Shown one piece after another: positions 15,420-31,444 of a stretch of 64,000 bases of DNA; position 1 is the stretch's first letter; each line of letters starts with the position of its first letter. The notes below the pieces were generated by a model that saw only the letters and a program-made list of their open reading frames with translations, made no database searches and was not told where the DNA came from. Location: assembly GCF_001905545.1 (NCBI RefSeq), contig NZ_LIPD01000020.1:1-64000 (forward strand). The letters are read 5' to 3'. The stretch comes from Streptomyces sp. CB02056 (GTDB lineage: Bacteria > Actinomycetota > Actinomycetes > Streptomycetales > Streptomycetaceae). The translations under genes and the position numbers were made by a program.

Positions 15420-15855
15420 GACTTCTCCGAGTTCATGCAACGGGGTGGGCTCTATGGACAACGGATGAGTTCATGCAACGGGTTCACCGATCTTTTTCGG
15501 AACAATGAAGGGCCGACACGAAAGGGGCCCGTCCGGCCGCCTTCCCGGCGAAAGAAGAATTATCACGTGGCGCTCGTCCACGGAAGTGGTGTGCTCGATC
15601 TGCACCATGACGGCACGTCAGGGAGGGTGTAGCGGTCGGGCGCGCGGATGCTAGCCGTCGAGCGTGTTCAATCTACATAAGGATTAGCGGGGTCTGGCGT
15701 AAAGATTGTCCTGATGCCTTCGACCCCCTTCTCTGTCTTGCGGAGTGAGACGGGAGCTGCCTAGTATCCGCCGTACTGTTCGCGAAGAAGCGAATCGGCG
15801 AGGGGATTTCCGGGGTGCTTTAGCGCTCCCGATCGCCGTGAAAGGTGGATCCGTC
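15420..15855. promoter_or_regulatory. Central divergent promoter region of the biosynthetic cluster
   Basis: This 436-base gap separates the ten-gene operon from the NRPS operon and should hold promoters for both. Base composition drops at 15485-15570 and 15660-15700. A 16-bp direct repeat lies close to the ligase start. The stretch from 15570 to 15850 holds no convincing gene; AT-richer patches near 15668-15685 and 15762-15770 could be promoter elements for the NRPS side. The NRPS start has an AAAGGTGG ribosome site. No pathway regulator gene is present in the window. Confidence 0.5.
15429..15482. repeat. Pair of 16-bp direct repeats beside the ligase start
   Basis: The sequence GAGTTCATGCAACGGG occurs identically at 15429-15444 and 15467-15482, with start-to-start spacing of 38 bases. 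The first copy overlaps the expected 5' untranslated leader and ribosome site of the ligase mRNA. Exact repeats of this length in a promoter gap are good operator candidates. Confidence 0.7.
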
Positions 15856-17555
15856 ATGCCTGGCTCCGATCGGAGCGCGCACGCTCCGACCCAGTTGTCC
15901 TTCGCCCAGCAACGGCTGTGGTTCCTCGACCGGTTGCGGCCGGGCCTGCCGGACCACAACGTCCCGACCGCGGTCCGCCTGCGTGGCCGGCTGGACCAGG
16001 AGGCGCTCGTCCGGGCGCTGACCGACGTCGTGCGGCGCCACGAGGTGTTGCGCGGCAGGATCGCCGACTCCGAGGACGGCCCGTGCCACGTCACGGAGGC
16101 GGTCGAGACCTTCGTGCCGACGATCACCGACCTGGCGCACACCCCGGCGGAACAGGCCTGGCAGCGGGCCCGGGAGCTGGTGGCCGCCGACCTGGCGGCC
16201 CCCTTCGACCTCGGCGCCGCCCCGATGCTGCGGGCCCGACTGATCCGCGTCGCCCCCGACGACCACCTGCTGGTCCTGGTGATCCATCACATCGCCTGCG
16301 ACGGCTGGTCGCTGCCGGTGCTGTGGCAGGAGTTCTCCGCCGGGTACGGCGCCGCCGTCGACGGCCGGCCGATCGCCCTGCCGGACCTGCCCGTCCAGTA
16401 CGCCGACTTCGCGCACTGGCAGCGGAACCACCTGGCCGGAACCGCGCTGCAAGGCCAACTCGACTACTGGCGAGAGCACTTGGCCGATCTTGTCCCGTCG
16501 GTGCTCCCGACGGACCGGGAGCGCCCCGCGGCGTGGTCCGGTCGGGGCGACCAGGTCGCGATCGAGATCCCGGCGGACCTCGCCGACCGGATCCGCGCAC
16601 TGGGGCGCACCCACGAGGTGACGCCGTTCATGGCGCTGCTGGCCGCCTTCCAGGTCCTGCTCGCGCGCTGCACGGGACAGGACGACGTGACGGTGGGCAC
16701 CCCGATCTCCGGGCGGACCCGGATCGAGGTGGAGCCGCTGGTCGGCTTCTTCGTCAACACCCTCGTCCTGCGCACCGACCTGTCCGGCGACCCCGGATTC
16801 ACCGACGTGCTCGCCCGGGTGCGGCGGTGCGCGGTGGAGGCCTACGCCCACCAGGACGTCCCCTTCGAGCGGCTGGTGCAGGAGCTGCGGCCCGAACGCG
16901 ACCTCGGCCAGCACCCGCTGGTCACCGTCATGTTCCAGCTGGAGGATCCGCCCGCGCTCCCGTCCGGCCTTCCTGGGCTGGAGGTGAGCAGTCATCAGAT
17001 ACCGAACGACGTCGCCAAGTTCGACATCGAGGTCTCCCTGACGGACCTCGGCGACCGCCTCACCGGCGTCATCCGCTACGCGGCCGACCTCTTCGAGCGC
17101 GACACGGTGCGCCGGCTCGCCGAGGGCTTCACGGCGCTGCTCGACCACCTCGTCGGCGCTCCCGAGCGGCCGATCTCGGCCTGGCAGACCCCGCCCGGCC
17201 TCCGCGCCGGCGCCTCTGCTCCCACCGTGCACCCCGCGGCCCCGCGGCCCGATGCCTCCCAGGCCGGCGCCGCCGAGACCGAGACCGAACTCCTCGTGCT
17301 GGAGACCTGGGCCGAGGTGCTCGGAGTCACCCCGGACGGCGTGCACAGCGACTTCTTCGAGCTGGGCGGCCACTCGCTGCTCGCCTCGAAGGTCATGTCC
17401 CGACTCGGCCGGGCGCTCGACCTCGAACTGCCGGTCGTCCTGCTCTTCTACCACCCGACCGTCGCCGAACTCGCCGACGGCATCGACGCGGCGCTGCTGG
17501 CGGACCTCGGCGAAGCCGAGGCGGAACCGCTCCCCGCCGGAAAGGCCCGTCACCC

Positions 17556-17559
<4 letters not shown>
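15856..17559 (+). CDS. NRPS module without an adenylation domain (C-PCP)
   Basis: The 567-residue protein holds a condensation domain (about residues 5-440, active-site HHIACDG near 143-149) joined by a proline/alanine-rich linker to a peptidyl carrier domain (FFELGGHSLLASK, Ser near 506). There is no A domain and no gap where one could have been lost by a local frameshift. The carrier must be loaded in trans. The A-PCP protein at 25370 and the Cys-type hydrolase at 28577 are the obvious partners, as in syringomycin and coronamic acid assembly. The ATG at 15856 follows AAAGGTGG. The 3' end overlaps the next NRPS gene (GTGA). Confidence 0.9.
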
Positions 17560-24805
<7,246 letters not shown>

Positions 24806-24839
24806 GCCCCTGAGGGCGATCACAGGAAGCACCTTCGGC

Positions 24840-25265
24840 ATGGTCCACACCCCCTCCCAGCCCGACGACACCCCGGCACCGCCCGCGACACCGGAAGCAC
24901 CGACCGCCGTAGCGCCGGCGGAGTCCCAGGTCCGCCGGTACTACCGGCTGGTCGACGCCGGCGACGTGCCCGCGCTGGTCGCCCTGTTCACCCCCGACGC
25001 CCGCTACCACCGCCCCGGGTACCCGCCCATGGTCGGGCACGCCGCACTGGAGCGCTTCTACCGCGACCAGCGGGTGATCCGCTCCGGCACCCACACCCTG
25101 GCCACCGTGGTCACCACCGGCGGCGAGGTGGCGGTGCACGGCCTGTTCCGCGGCGTGCTGCACGACGGCGGCGAGGTCGAGCTGCGGTTCGCGGACTTCT
25201 TCCGGATGACGCCGCAGGGCCGCATCGCCGCGCGCGACACCTTCTTCCACGTGCCGGCGGTCTGA
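24840..25265 (+). CDS. NTF2-like/SnoaL-like small protein
   Basis: The 141-residue protein has a disordered Pro/Ala-rich N-terminus of about 30 residues and then a compact alpha+beta cone fold: VRRYYRLVDAGDVPALVALFTPDARYHRPGYPPMVGHAALERFYRD, followed by strands ending DFFRMTPQGRI. NTF2-like proteins in biosynthetic clusters act as cyclases, dehydratases, isomerases or binding proteins, so the fold does not give the reaction. A GGAAG ribosome site precedes the ATG. It lies between two NRPS genes and should be co-transcribed with them. It may act on a carrier-bound intermediate, but that is only suggested by position. Confidence 0.72.
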   Translation: MVHTPSQPDDTPAPPATPEAPTAVAPAESQVRRYYRLVDAGDVPALVALFTPDARYHRPGYPPMVGHAALERFYRDQRVIRSGTHTLATVVTTGGEVAVHGLFRGVLHDGGEVELRFADFFRMTPQGRIAARDTFFHVPAV

Positions 25266-25369
25266 GGCGCAGCCACCACCACAGCCACAGCGGCACCGGC
25301 GGCGACCGCCTACGCGGTCGCGCGTTCACCCCCGACGGGGACACTTCAGCACAGGAAAGCGGGAAGCAG

Positions 25370-27286
25370 TTGACCCAGACGGTCCTCACCTCCGACATCC
25401 CGGCGTTCGTCGGCAGCGGACGGCCACCGTTCGACGCCCGGGCGATCCACGAGCTGGTCGCCGAACAGGCCGTGCGGGCCCCGCACGCGCCCGCCGTCAC
25501 CTGCGACGGACGGACCCTGACCTACCGGCAGCTCGACGACCGCGCCAACCGGCTCGCCGGGCGGCTGCGGGAGGCCGGACTGGCGCCGGAGGGCGTCGTC
25601 GGCGTGCTGGTGCCGCGGTCGCCGGAGCTGATCGTGGCCCTGCTCGCCGTCCTCATCGCGGGCGGGGCGTACCTCGGGCTCGAACCGGACGACCCGGCCG
25701 CCCGCCACGCGCTGCTGCTCGAAGACGCCGGCGCGGCCATGGTGATCACCGAGGAGGCCGCGGGGCCCGAGCTGCGGGAGCGGCTGCCCCACGCCGTCGT
25801 CACGGTGACGGAGGGCGACCCGGCGCAGGAGCCGGCCACCGCGCCGGCGGCCCCGGCCCGCCCCGGCGACCCGGACCGGCTCGCCTACGTCAGCTACACC
25901 TCCGGCTCCACCGGCGAGCCCAAGGGCGTCGGCGTGCCCCACCGGGCGGTCGACCGGCTCGTCCGGGGTGCGGACTGGGTGGACGTCCGCGCCGAGGACG
26001 TCTTCTTCCACCTCGCGCCGGTCGCGTTCGACGCCTCCACCTTCGAGATCTGGACCCCGCTCGTCAACGGCTGCCGGCTGGTCCTCTTCCCCCCGGTTGC
26101 CATCACCCTGGAGCACGTGGCGCGCGTCGTCCGCGCCGAGCGCGTGACGGTCCTGCTGCTGACCACCGGGCTCCTCCACCAGATGGTGAGCTCCCACCCG
26201 GAGGCGTTCGCCGACGTCCGGCACGTCCTCACCGGGGGCGACGTGGCCTCGCCTGGCCACGTCCAGCACCTCCTGGCCCGCTACCCGGAGCTGCTCTTCA
26301 CCAACGGCTACGGGCCGACCGAGAACACCACGTACACGACCTGCTGGACCAGCAGCACCCTCCCCGAGCTGCGGAGCGTGCCGATCGGCCGCCCGATCAG
26401 CGGCACCAGGGTCGCCGTGCTCGACGAGGACCTCAGGCCGGTGCCCGTCGGCGAGTGCGGGGAGCTGTACGTGGCCGGGGCGGGCCTGGCCCGCGGCTAC
26501 CTGGGCCGCCCGGCCGCGACCGCCGAACGGTTCCTGCCCGACCCGTTCGGCACCGAGCCCGGCGCCCGGATGTACCGGACCGGCGACCTCGTGCGCTGGC
26601 TGCCGGACGGCACGCTGGAGTTCGTCGGACGCGCGGACGACCAGGTCAAGGTCCAGGGCTACCGCGCCGAACCGCGCGCCGTCGAGGTCGAGTTGGAGCG
26701 GCTCCCCGGCGTGCGGCACGCGGTCGTGCTGCCGCAGCCCGACCCGGCGGGCGGCACCCGGCTGCTGGCCTACGTCGTGCCCGCGGAACCCGGCCCGGAG
26801 GGCAACGCCGACCTCGGGCGGCGGTTGCGCCACGACCTGCGGGAGAGCCTGCCGGACTACCTGATCCCCTGGGCGATCCTGGTCCGTCCCGAGCTGCCGG
26901 TGAACCGCAACGGCAAGATCGACCGCCGGGCCCTGCCCACCGCCACCCGGGTCCCGCGCAACGTGCCCAACGAGTTCGTCCCGCCCGTCACCGAGGTGCA
27001 GACCCGACTGGCCGACCTGTGGGGCGACGTCCTCGGCATCGAACCGGTCGGCGTCGACGACGACTTCTTCGACCTCGGCGGACACTCCCTGCTGGCCACC
27101 GACCTCCTGGTCGCCACCCAGCGCGAGTTCGACGTGGACCTCCCCGCGCAGACCCTCTACATGTCGCCGACCGTCGCCGAGCTGGCGACGGCCCTCAGCG
27201 AGCGGCTGGGGACGGCGGGTCCGGAGGGCCGGGCCGATGCGCCAGGCGGCCCGGCCGACGCGGCGGGGGAGGAGCGGCCCCGATGA
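25370..27286 (+). CDS. Stand-alone NRPS A-PCP didomain protein
   Basis: The 638-residue protein has an A domain (YTSGSTGEPK near 177, NGYGPTENTTYTT, YRTGDLVRWLPDG, NGKIDRR) followed by a PCP (FFDLGGHSLLATD, Ser near 570) and an acidic tail. The by-eye pocket is Asp-Ala-Phe-Leu-Leu-Gly-Gly-Thr-Tyr, suggesting a hydrophobic residue without a secure assignment. The A8 region is odd: the usual RGxRIELGEIE reads QGYRAEPRAVEVE. The TTG start at 25370 follows a GGGAAG site; I see no better start in frame. A-PCP proteins followed by a P450 (NovH/NovI, NikP1/NikQ) hold an amino acid for beta-hydroxylation. The 3' end overlaps the P450 gene (ATGA). Confidence 0.9.
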   Translation: MTQTVLTSDIPAFVGSGRPPFDARAIHELVAEQAVRAPHAPAVTCDGRTLTYRQLDDRANRLAGRLREAGLAPEGVVGVLVPRSPELIVALLAVLIAGGAYLGLEPDDPAARHALLLEDAGAAMVITEEAAGPELRERLPHAVVTVTEGDPAQEPATAPAAPARPGDPDRLAYVSYTSGSTGEPKGVGVPHRAVDRLVRGADWVDVRAEDVFFHLAPVAFDASTFEIWTPLVNGCRLVLFPPVAITLEHVARVVRAERVTVLLLTTGLLHQMVSSHPEAFADVRHVLTGGDVASPGHVQHLLARYPELLFTNGYGPTENTTYTTCWTSSTLPELRSVPIGRPISGTRVAVLDEDLRPVPVGECGELYVAGAGLARGYLGRPAATAERFLPDPFGTEPGARMYRTGDLVRWLPDGTLEFVGRADDQVKVQGYRAEPRAVEVELERLPGVRHAVVLPQPDPAGGTRLLAYVVPAEPGPEGNADLGRRLRHDLRESLPDYLIPWAILVRPELPVNRNGKIDRRALPTATRVPRNVPNEFVPPVTEVQTRLADLWGDVLGIEPVGVDDDFFDLGGHSLLATDLLVATQREFDVDLPAQTLYMSPTVAELATALSERLGTAGPEGRADAPGGPADAAGEERPR

Positions 27287-28518
27287 CGACGGTCCCCCCG
27301 ACCGCGCGCTGCCCGGTCCTCGCCCCGCAGCCGGTCGACCTGATCGACCCCGACCTCTACCACGCGGGCGGGGCGCACGAGGCCTGGCGACGGCTGCGCC
27401 GCGAGGCCCCGGTGAGCTGGCAACCGGTCGGCGACATCGGCTACTGGTCGGTCGTCGGCCACGCCGAGGCCAACCGGGTCCTGCGCGACCACGCCACGTT
27501 CACCTCCGAACAGGGCACCCTGCTCAACCTCCTCGGCAAGGGCGACCCCGCCGGCGGCCGCCAGATGGCCGCGACCGACCCGCCCCGGCACGCCCACCTG
27601 CGCGGCCCGCTCCAGCAGGCCCTGTCGATCAAGACGGTGGAGAACGACCGGGAGGCCATCCGCCGGGTCGTCGTCGACCTGCTCCGGCCGCTGGCCGACG
27701 GCGGCCCGTACGACTTCGCCGCCGCCATGGCCACCCTGCCGATGGCGGTGATCGGCACCATGATGGCGCTGCCGCAACAGGACTGGCCGCGGCTGGTCCG
27801 GCTCGCCCACGCCTGCATCGCCGCGGACGACCCCGAGTTCCAGCTCGCCGACGGGCCCCAGGCCACCCTGGTGACCGCCCACCGCGAACTGTTCGCCTAC
27901 TTCCAGGACCTCGTCACCGAGCGCCGGCGCGCACCGGGCGACGACCTGGTCAGCGTGCTGCTCACGATGGAACTGGACGGACGCCGGCTGTCGCCGGGCG
28001 AGATCGTCTCCAACTGCTACAGCCTGCTGCTCGGTGCGACCGTCACCACCGCCCAGCCGCCGATCGCGGCGATGGCCGAACTGGCCGGCACCCCGGTCCT
28101 GGACGACTGGGCGGCCCACCCGGAGCTGCTCGGCAGCGGCGTGGAGGAGGCCCTGCGCTGGGCCTCGCCGACCCAGCACTTCATGCGCCACACCACCCGC
28201 GACGTCGAGGTCCGGGGCGTGCCGATCCCCGCGGGGGACGCGGTCGTCGTCTGGCTGGCCTCGGCCAACCGCGACGAGACCGTGTTCGCCGACCCGTACA
28301 CCTTCGACATCCGACGGCGCCCCAACAAGCACATCGCCTTCGGCGTCGGCGCGCACTACTGCATCGGCCACACCGTCGCACGGGTCGCGCTGCGGATCCT
28401 GTTCGCCGAACTGCTCGGCCGGTTCACGGACTTCGAACTCGCCGGGGCGCCGCGACGGATGCGCTCGAACGTCATCGCGGGCTTCACCCACCTGCCGGTC
28501 ACCGCGCGGACCCGGTAG
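27283..28518 (+). CDS. Cytochrome P450, probable hydroxylase of a carrier-bound amino acid
   Basis: The 411-residue protein has the bacterial P450 pattern: EEALRW (ExxR, Glu289/Arg292) and the haem loop FGVGAHYCIGHTVAR with Cys360 as iron ligand. The I-helix segment LLLGATVTTAQ has Val where most P450s have the proton-relaying acid of AGxD/ETT. Translational coupling to the A-PCP gene makes the PCP-bound amino acid the likely substrate, by analogy with NovI, NikQ and the quinomycin-type systems. Electrons would come from ferredoxins encoded elsewhere. The site and nature of the oxidation cannot be read from the sequence; beta-hydroxylation is the family precedent. Confidence 0.88.
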   Translation: MTTVPPTARCPVLAPQPVDLIDPDLYHAGGAHEAWRRLRREAPVSWQPVGDIGYWSVVGHAEANRVLRDHATFTSEQGTLLNLLGKGDPAGGRQMAATDPPRHAHLRGPLQQALSIKTVENDREAIRRVVVDLLRPLADGGPYDFAAAMATLPMAVIGTMMALPQQDWPRLVRLAHACIAADDPEFQLADGPQATLVTAHRELFAYFQDLVTERRRAPGDDLVSVLLTMELDGRRLSPGEIVSNCYSLLLGATVTTAQPPIAAMAELAGTPVLDDWAAHPELLGSGVEEALRWASPTQHFMRHTTRDVEVRGVPIPAGDAVVVWLASANRDETVFADPYTFDIRRRPNKHIAFGVGAHYCIGHTVARVALRILFAELLGRFTDFELAGAPRRMRSNVIAGFTHLPVTARTR

Positions 28519-28576
28519 GGCCCGGCACTCTCACCGCAGCCGAACCAGAGAAGAAACCCCACACGGAAGGTCATCA

Positions 28577-29335
28577 GTGGACGCTCCGACGGCCCGTACC
28601 CGCAACAAGTGGTTCCTGCGCGAGCCGTCGCCGGTGGCACCGGCGCGGCTGTTCTGCCTGCCCTACTCCGGCTGCGGTGCCAGCATGTACCGCCAGTGGC
28701 CGTCCTCGGTCGACGGCGTCGAGGTCTGCCCCGTGCAGCTGCCCGGCCGGGAGAACCGGATGCGCGAGCCCGCCCACACCACCTACCAGGCGCTGGCCGA
28801 CGACCTCTGCGAGGCGCTGCGCCCCTACCTGGACCGGCCCTACGCCCTGTTCGGCCACTGCGGCTCCGCGCTGGCGGCCTACGAGACCGCCGTACGGCTG
28901 GTCCAGCGGGGCTACCCCGCCCCGACCCGGCTGTTCGTCTCCTCCGAGGTCGCGCCGCAGGACGGCCCCTACGGCCGCTTCCTCGGCATGAACGACGACG
29001 AGCTGGCAGACGAACTGCGCGGGCTCGTCGCGGAGTTGGGCGGCACGCTGGAACCGAGCCTGCTCGCGCTCTACCTCGGCGTGCTGCGCAACGACGTCGA
29101 CATGAACAAGCGCTACCACGTGGCCGAGCCGGTCCGGCTGCCGTGCCCGGTCACCGCCATCGGCTGGACCGAGGACACGGGCATCGAGCCGTCCCTGATG
29201 ACCGGCTGGCCGGCCTGCGGCGACACCACCTTCGAACTCCTGGAAGGAGGCCACTACCGCTTCATCGAGGCGCCGGCGGACCTGCTGGCGCTGCTGGTCG
29301 CGGACCTGGCGCCCACCCGCTCCCGCACGTCCTGA
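28577..29335 (+). CDS. Type II thioesterase-like alpha/beta hydrolase with Cys nucleophile, candidate aminoacyl shuttle
   Basis: The 252-residue protein follows the type II thioesterase plan: FCLPYSGCGASMY (oxyanion region), LPGRENR, GHCGSALAAYE and a late GGHYRF with the catalytic His. The nucleophile elbow, normally GHSMG, is GHCGS, so Cys95 replaces Ser. Cys-nucleophile enzymes of this fold include SyrC and CmaE, which move aminoacyl groups between carrier proteins. With an A-less C-PCP in the same operon, I infer the same role, although ordinary proofreading hydrolysis remains possible. The GTG start follows GGAAGG. It is the last gene before a terminator hairpin. Confidence 0.85.
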   Translation: MDAPTARTRNKWFLREPSPVAPARLFCLPYSGCGASMYRQWPSSVDGVEVCPVQLPGRENRMREPAHTTYQALADDLCEALRPYLDRPYALFGHCGSALAAYETAVRLVQRGYPAPTRLFVSSEVAPQDGPYGRFLGMNDDELADELRGLVAELGGTLEPSLLALYLGVLRNDVDMNKRYHVAEPVRLPCPVTAIGWTEDTGIEPSLMTGWPACGDTTFELLEGGHYRFIEAPADLLALLVADLAPTRSRTS

Positions 29336-29445
29336 CGGCGGACCCGTCCGACCTCGGACGCGGCGCCCGACGCGACGTCCGAATGCCGCCAGCACACGGA
29401 CCCTTCCACGGGTGACGATCGGGACAGCCCGACCGCACGCCGGCC

Positions 29446-29469
29446 ACGGCCCGCCTTCCCGCGGGCCGT
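29446..29469. terminator. Terminator hairpin after the NRPS operon
   Basis: ACGGCCCGC at 29446-29454 pairs perfectly with 29461-29469 across a six-base loop. It lies about 110 bases after the last NRPS-operon stop and before the next gene's ribosome site, marking the right border of the cluster. Confidence 0.6.
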
Positions 29470-29505
29470 GCGCCTGCTCGCCCCCGCCCGTCGAAGGACC
29501 TCCCC

Positions 29506-30300
29506 GTGAACGACACCCTCTTCGCCGTTGCCGAAGCTGCCACCGCCGAACCTGACACCGCCGCGCCCGCGCCGGGCCCGGCCTCCCCGGGCCCGGCCGT
29601 CCTGCCCGCGCTCGCCCCGGTCGACTGGCAGGACGTGCGGGAGCAGCTGGACCGGGACGGGGTGGCGCTCACCGGGCCCCTGCTGTCGCCCGCCCAGTGC
29701 CGGGAGCTCGCCGACACCTTCGACGACGACGGCCTGTTCCGCTCCACCGTGGTGATGCAGCGCTACGGCTTCGGCCGCGGCACCTACCGGTACTACGCCG
29801 ACCCGGCCGCCGTACCGGTCCTGGACGCGCTGCGGGAGCGGCTGTACCCGCCGCTGGCGCGGATCGCCAACCAGTGGGCGGCGCGGCTGGGCGAGCGGAC
29901 CTTCCCCCTCACCCTCGCCGAGCTGCACGCCGAGTGCGCCGCCGCGGGCCAGCACCGTCCCACCCCGCTGGTCCTGCGCTACGGTCCGGGCGACCACGCC
30001 TGCCTGCACCAGGACATCTACGGCGACCTCGTCTTCCCGCTGCAGGCCACGATCATGCTGGAACGGCCCGGCGAGGACTTCACCGGCGGGGAGAACGTCT
30101 TCGTCGAACAGCGGCCCCGCTCGCAGTCCCGCGCGATCGTGGTGCGGCCGCGGCTCGGCCAGGCCCTGGTCTTCCCCGTCCAGCACCGCCCCGTCCAGGG
30201 CAGCCGCGGCTACCGGCGCCACCCGATGCGCCACGGCACCAACGCCGTCGAGTCCGGGCGCCGCACCACGCTCGGCGTGATCTTCCACAACGCCCGCTGA
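29506..30300 (+). CDS. 2OG-Fe(II) oxygenase, first of two paralogues
   Basis: The 264-residue protein has the 2-oxoglutarate oxygenase facial triad: His168 and Asp170 in CLHQDIYG and a distal His243 in MRHGTNAVESGRR, with an Arg about ten residues later to bind 2-oxoglutarate. An alanine/proline-rich N-terminus of about 35 residues precedes the fold. The GTG start follows GAAGGA. The second paralogue starts 35 bases downstream, and an Ada-type domain and AlkB follow, so a role in alkylation damage repair is suggested by context. The protein is more like prolyl-hydroxylase-type oxygenases than AlkB, and its substrate is unknown. Confidence 0.82.
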   Translation: MNDTLFAVAEAATAEPDTAAPAPGPASPGPAVLPALAPVDWQDVREQLDRDGVALTGPLLSPAQCRELADTFDDDGLFRSTVVMQRYGFGRGTYRYYADPAAVPVLDALRERLYPPLARIANQWAARLGERTFPLTLAELHAECAAAGQHRPTPLVLRYGPGDHACLHQDIYGDLVFPLQATIMLERPGEDFTGGENVFVEQRPRSQSRAIVVRPRLGQALVFPVQHRPVQGSRGYRRHPMRHGTNAVESGRRTTLGVIFHNAR

Positions 30301-30334
30301 CCACGCGCCCGCCCGCTCACCCCCAGGACACCCC

Positions 30335-31090
30335 GTGAACACCCTCGCCCCCGAGGCCGTCCCCGACACCGCCGCCGGCACCGTCCAGGCCGCCGTCAGC
30401 GCCCTCGACACCGCCGACTGGACCGCCCTGACCGCCGAACTCGACGCCCACGGCTGCGCCCCGACGCCCCGCCTGCTCGACCCCGCCCAGTGCCGGGAGC
30501 TCGCCGCGCTCTACGACCGGCCCGAACTGTTCCGCACCACCGTCGACATGGCCCGCCACCGCTTCGGCTCCGGCCAGTACCGCTACTTCACCCACGACCT
30601 GCCCGAACCCGTCGCCGCCCTGCGCGAGGCCCTCTACCCCCACCTGCTCACCGTCGCCCGCACCTGGGCCGACAAGCTCCGCCGCCCCGCCCCCTGGCCC
30701 GACACCCTCGCCGAGTGGACCGCCATGTGCCACGCCGCCGGCCAGGACAAGAGCTCCCAGATCCTGCTGCGCTACGGCCCCGGCGACTGGAACGCCCTGC
30801 ACCGCGACGTCTTCGGCGACCTCGTCTTCCCCCTCCAGGTGGTCATCGGCCTCGACGCCCACGGCACCGACTACACCGGCGGCGAGTTCCTCCTCGTCGA
30901 ACAGCGCCCCCGCGCCCAGTCCCGCGGCACCGCCACCGTCGTCCCCCAGGGCCACGGCCTGATCTTCACCACCCGCGACCGCCCCGTCCCCTCGGCCCGC
31001 GGCCACCGCGCCGGCCCCGTCCGGCACGGCGTCAGCACCGTGCGCAGCGGCCGCCGCCACACCCTCGGCCTCGTCTTCCACGACGCCTGA
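30335..31090 (+). CDS. 2OG-Fe(II) oxygenase, second paralogue
   Basis: This 251-residue protein aligns with the preceding one over its whole length, sharing the LDPAQCRELA segment, QILLRYGPGDWNALHRDVFGDLVFPLQ (His156, Asp158) and VRHGVSTVRSGRRHTLG (His231 and an Arg). Both halves of the iron site are intact, so it should be active. The two genes arose by tandem duplication and have diverged. The GTG start has a short AGGA site. Third codon positions are almost all C in this stretch, as in the whole repair-like operon. Confidence 0.82.
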   Translation: MNTLAPEAVPDTAAGTVQAAVSALDTADWTALTAELDAHGCAPTPRLLDPAQCRELAALYDRPELFRTTVDMARHRFGSGQYRYFTHDLPEPVAALREALYPHLLTVARTWADKLRRPAPWPDTLAEWTAMCHAAGQDKSSQILLRYGPGDWNALHRDVFGDLVFPLQVVIGLDAHGTDYTGGEFLLVEQRPRAQSRGTATVVPQGHGLIFTTRDRPVPSARGHRAGPVRHGVSTVRSGRRHTLGLVFHDA

Positions 31091-31102
31091 GGCCCCGCCG
31101 CC

Positions 31103-31444
31103 ATGGCCGCCACCGGCACACCCGGGCCCACTGCCGACACCGCTGCGCCCACCGTCGGCACCGCCCCGGTCCCGTCCCGCCGCTACACCCTGACCGGACC
31201 CGACAACCGCCCCTACTCCAGCACCACGCCCGGCACCCTCGGCGGCCACCGCCGGGGCCGCCTCTACGGCCGCCTCGACTGCCCCTCCGCCCTGCGCACC
31301 ATCGCCGCCGGCGGCTACGTGCGCCACCGCGTCTTCTTCGCCGACGAGGCCACCGCGATCGCCGCCGCCTACCGGCCCTGTTCGGTGTGCCTGCCCGAGA
31401 GGTACCGGCAGTGGAAGACCCGCCGGAAGGACCGCACCCCGTGA
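31103..31444 (+). CDS. Ada-type zinc-binding domain protein
   Basis: The 113-residue protein has a flexible N-terminus and then the pattern of the Ada N-terminal zinc domain: GRLDCPSA, VRHRVFFADEATAIAAAYRPCSVCLPERY. Ada uses four Cys, one of which accepts methyl groups from phosphotriesters. Only three are visible here (Cys60, Cys93, Cys96); His75 could be the fourth ligand. The gene sits between two 2OG oxygenases and AlkB, which supports a link with DNA alkylation, but it may be a plain DNA-binding module. The 3' end overlaps the next gene (GTGA). Confidence 0.75.
   Translation: MAATGTPGPTADTAAPTVGTAPVPSRRYTLTGPDNRPYSSTTPGTLGGHRRGRLYGRLDCPSALRTIAAGGYVRHRVFFADEATAIAAAYRPCSVCLPERYRQWKTRRKDRTP

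Noticed and set aside
29506..31090. The two 2OG oxygenases as tailoring enzymes of the NRPS cluster
   Set aside because: A terminator hairpin separates them from the NRPS operon, and they lie in one operon with alkB and an Ada-type domain.
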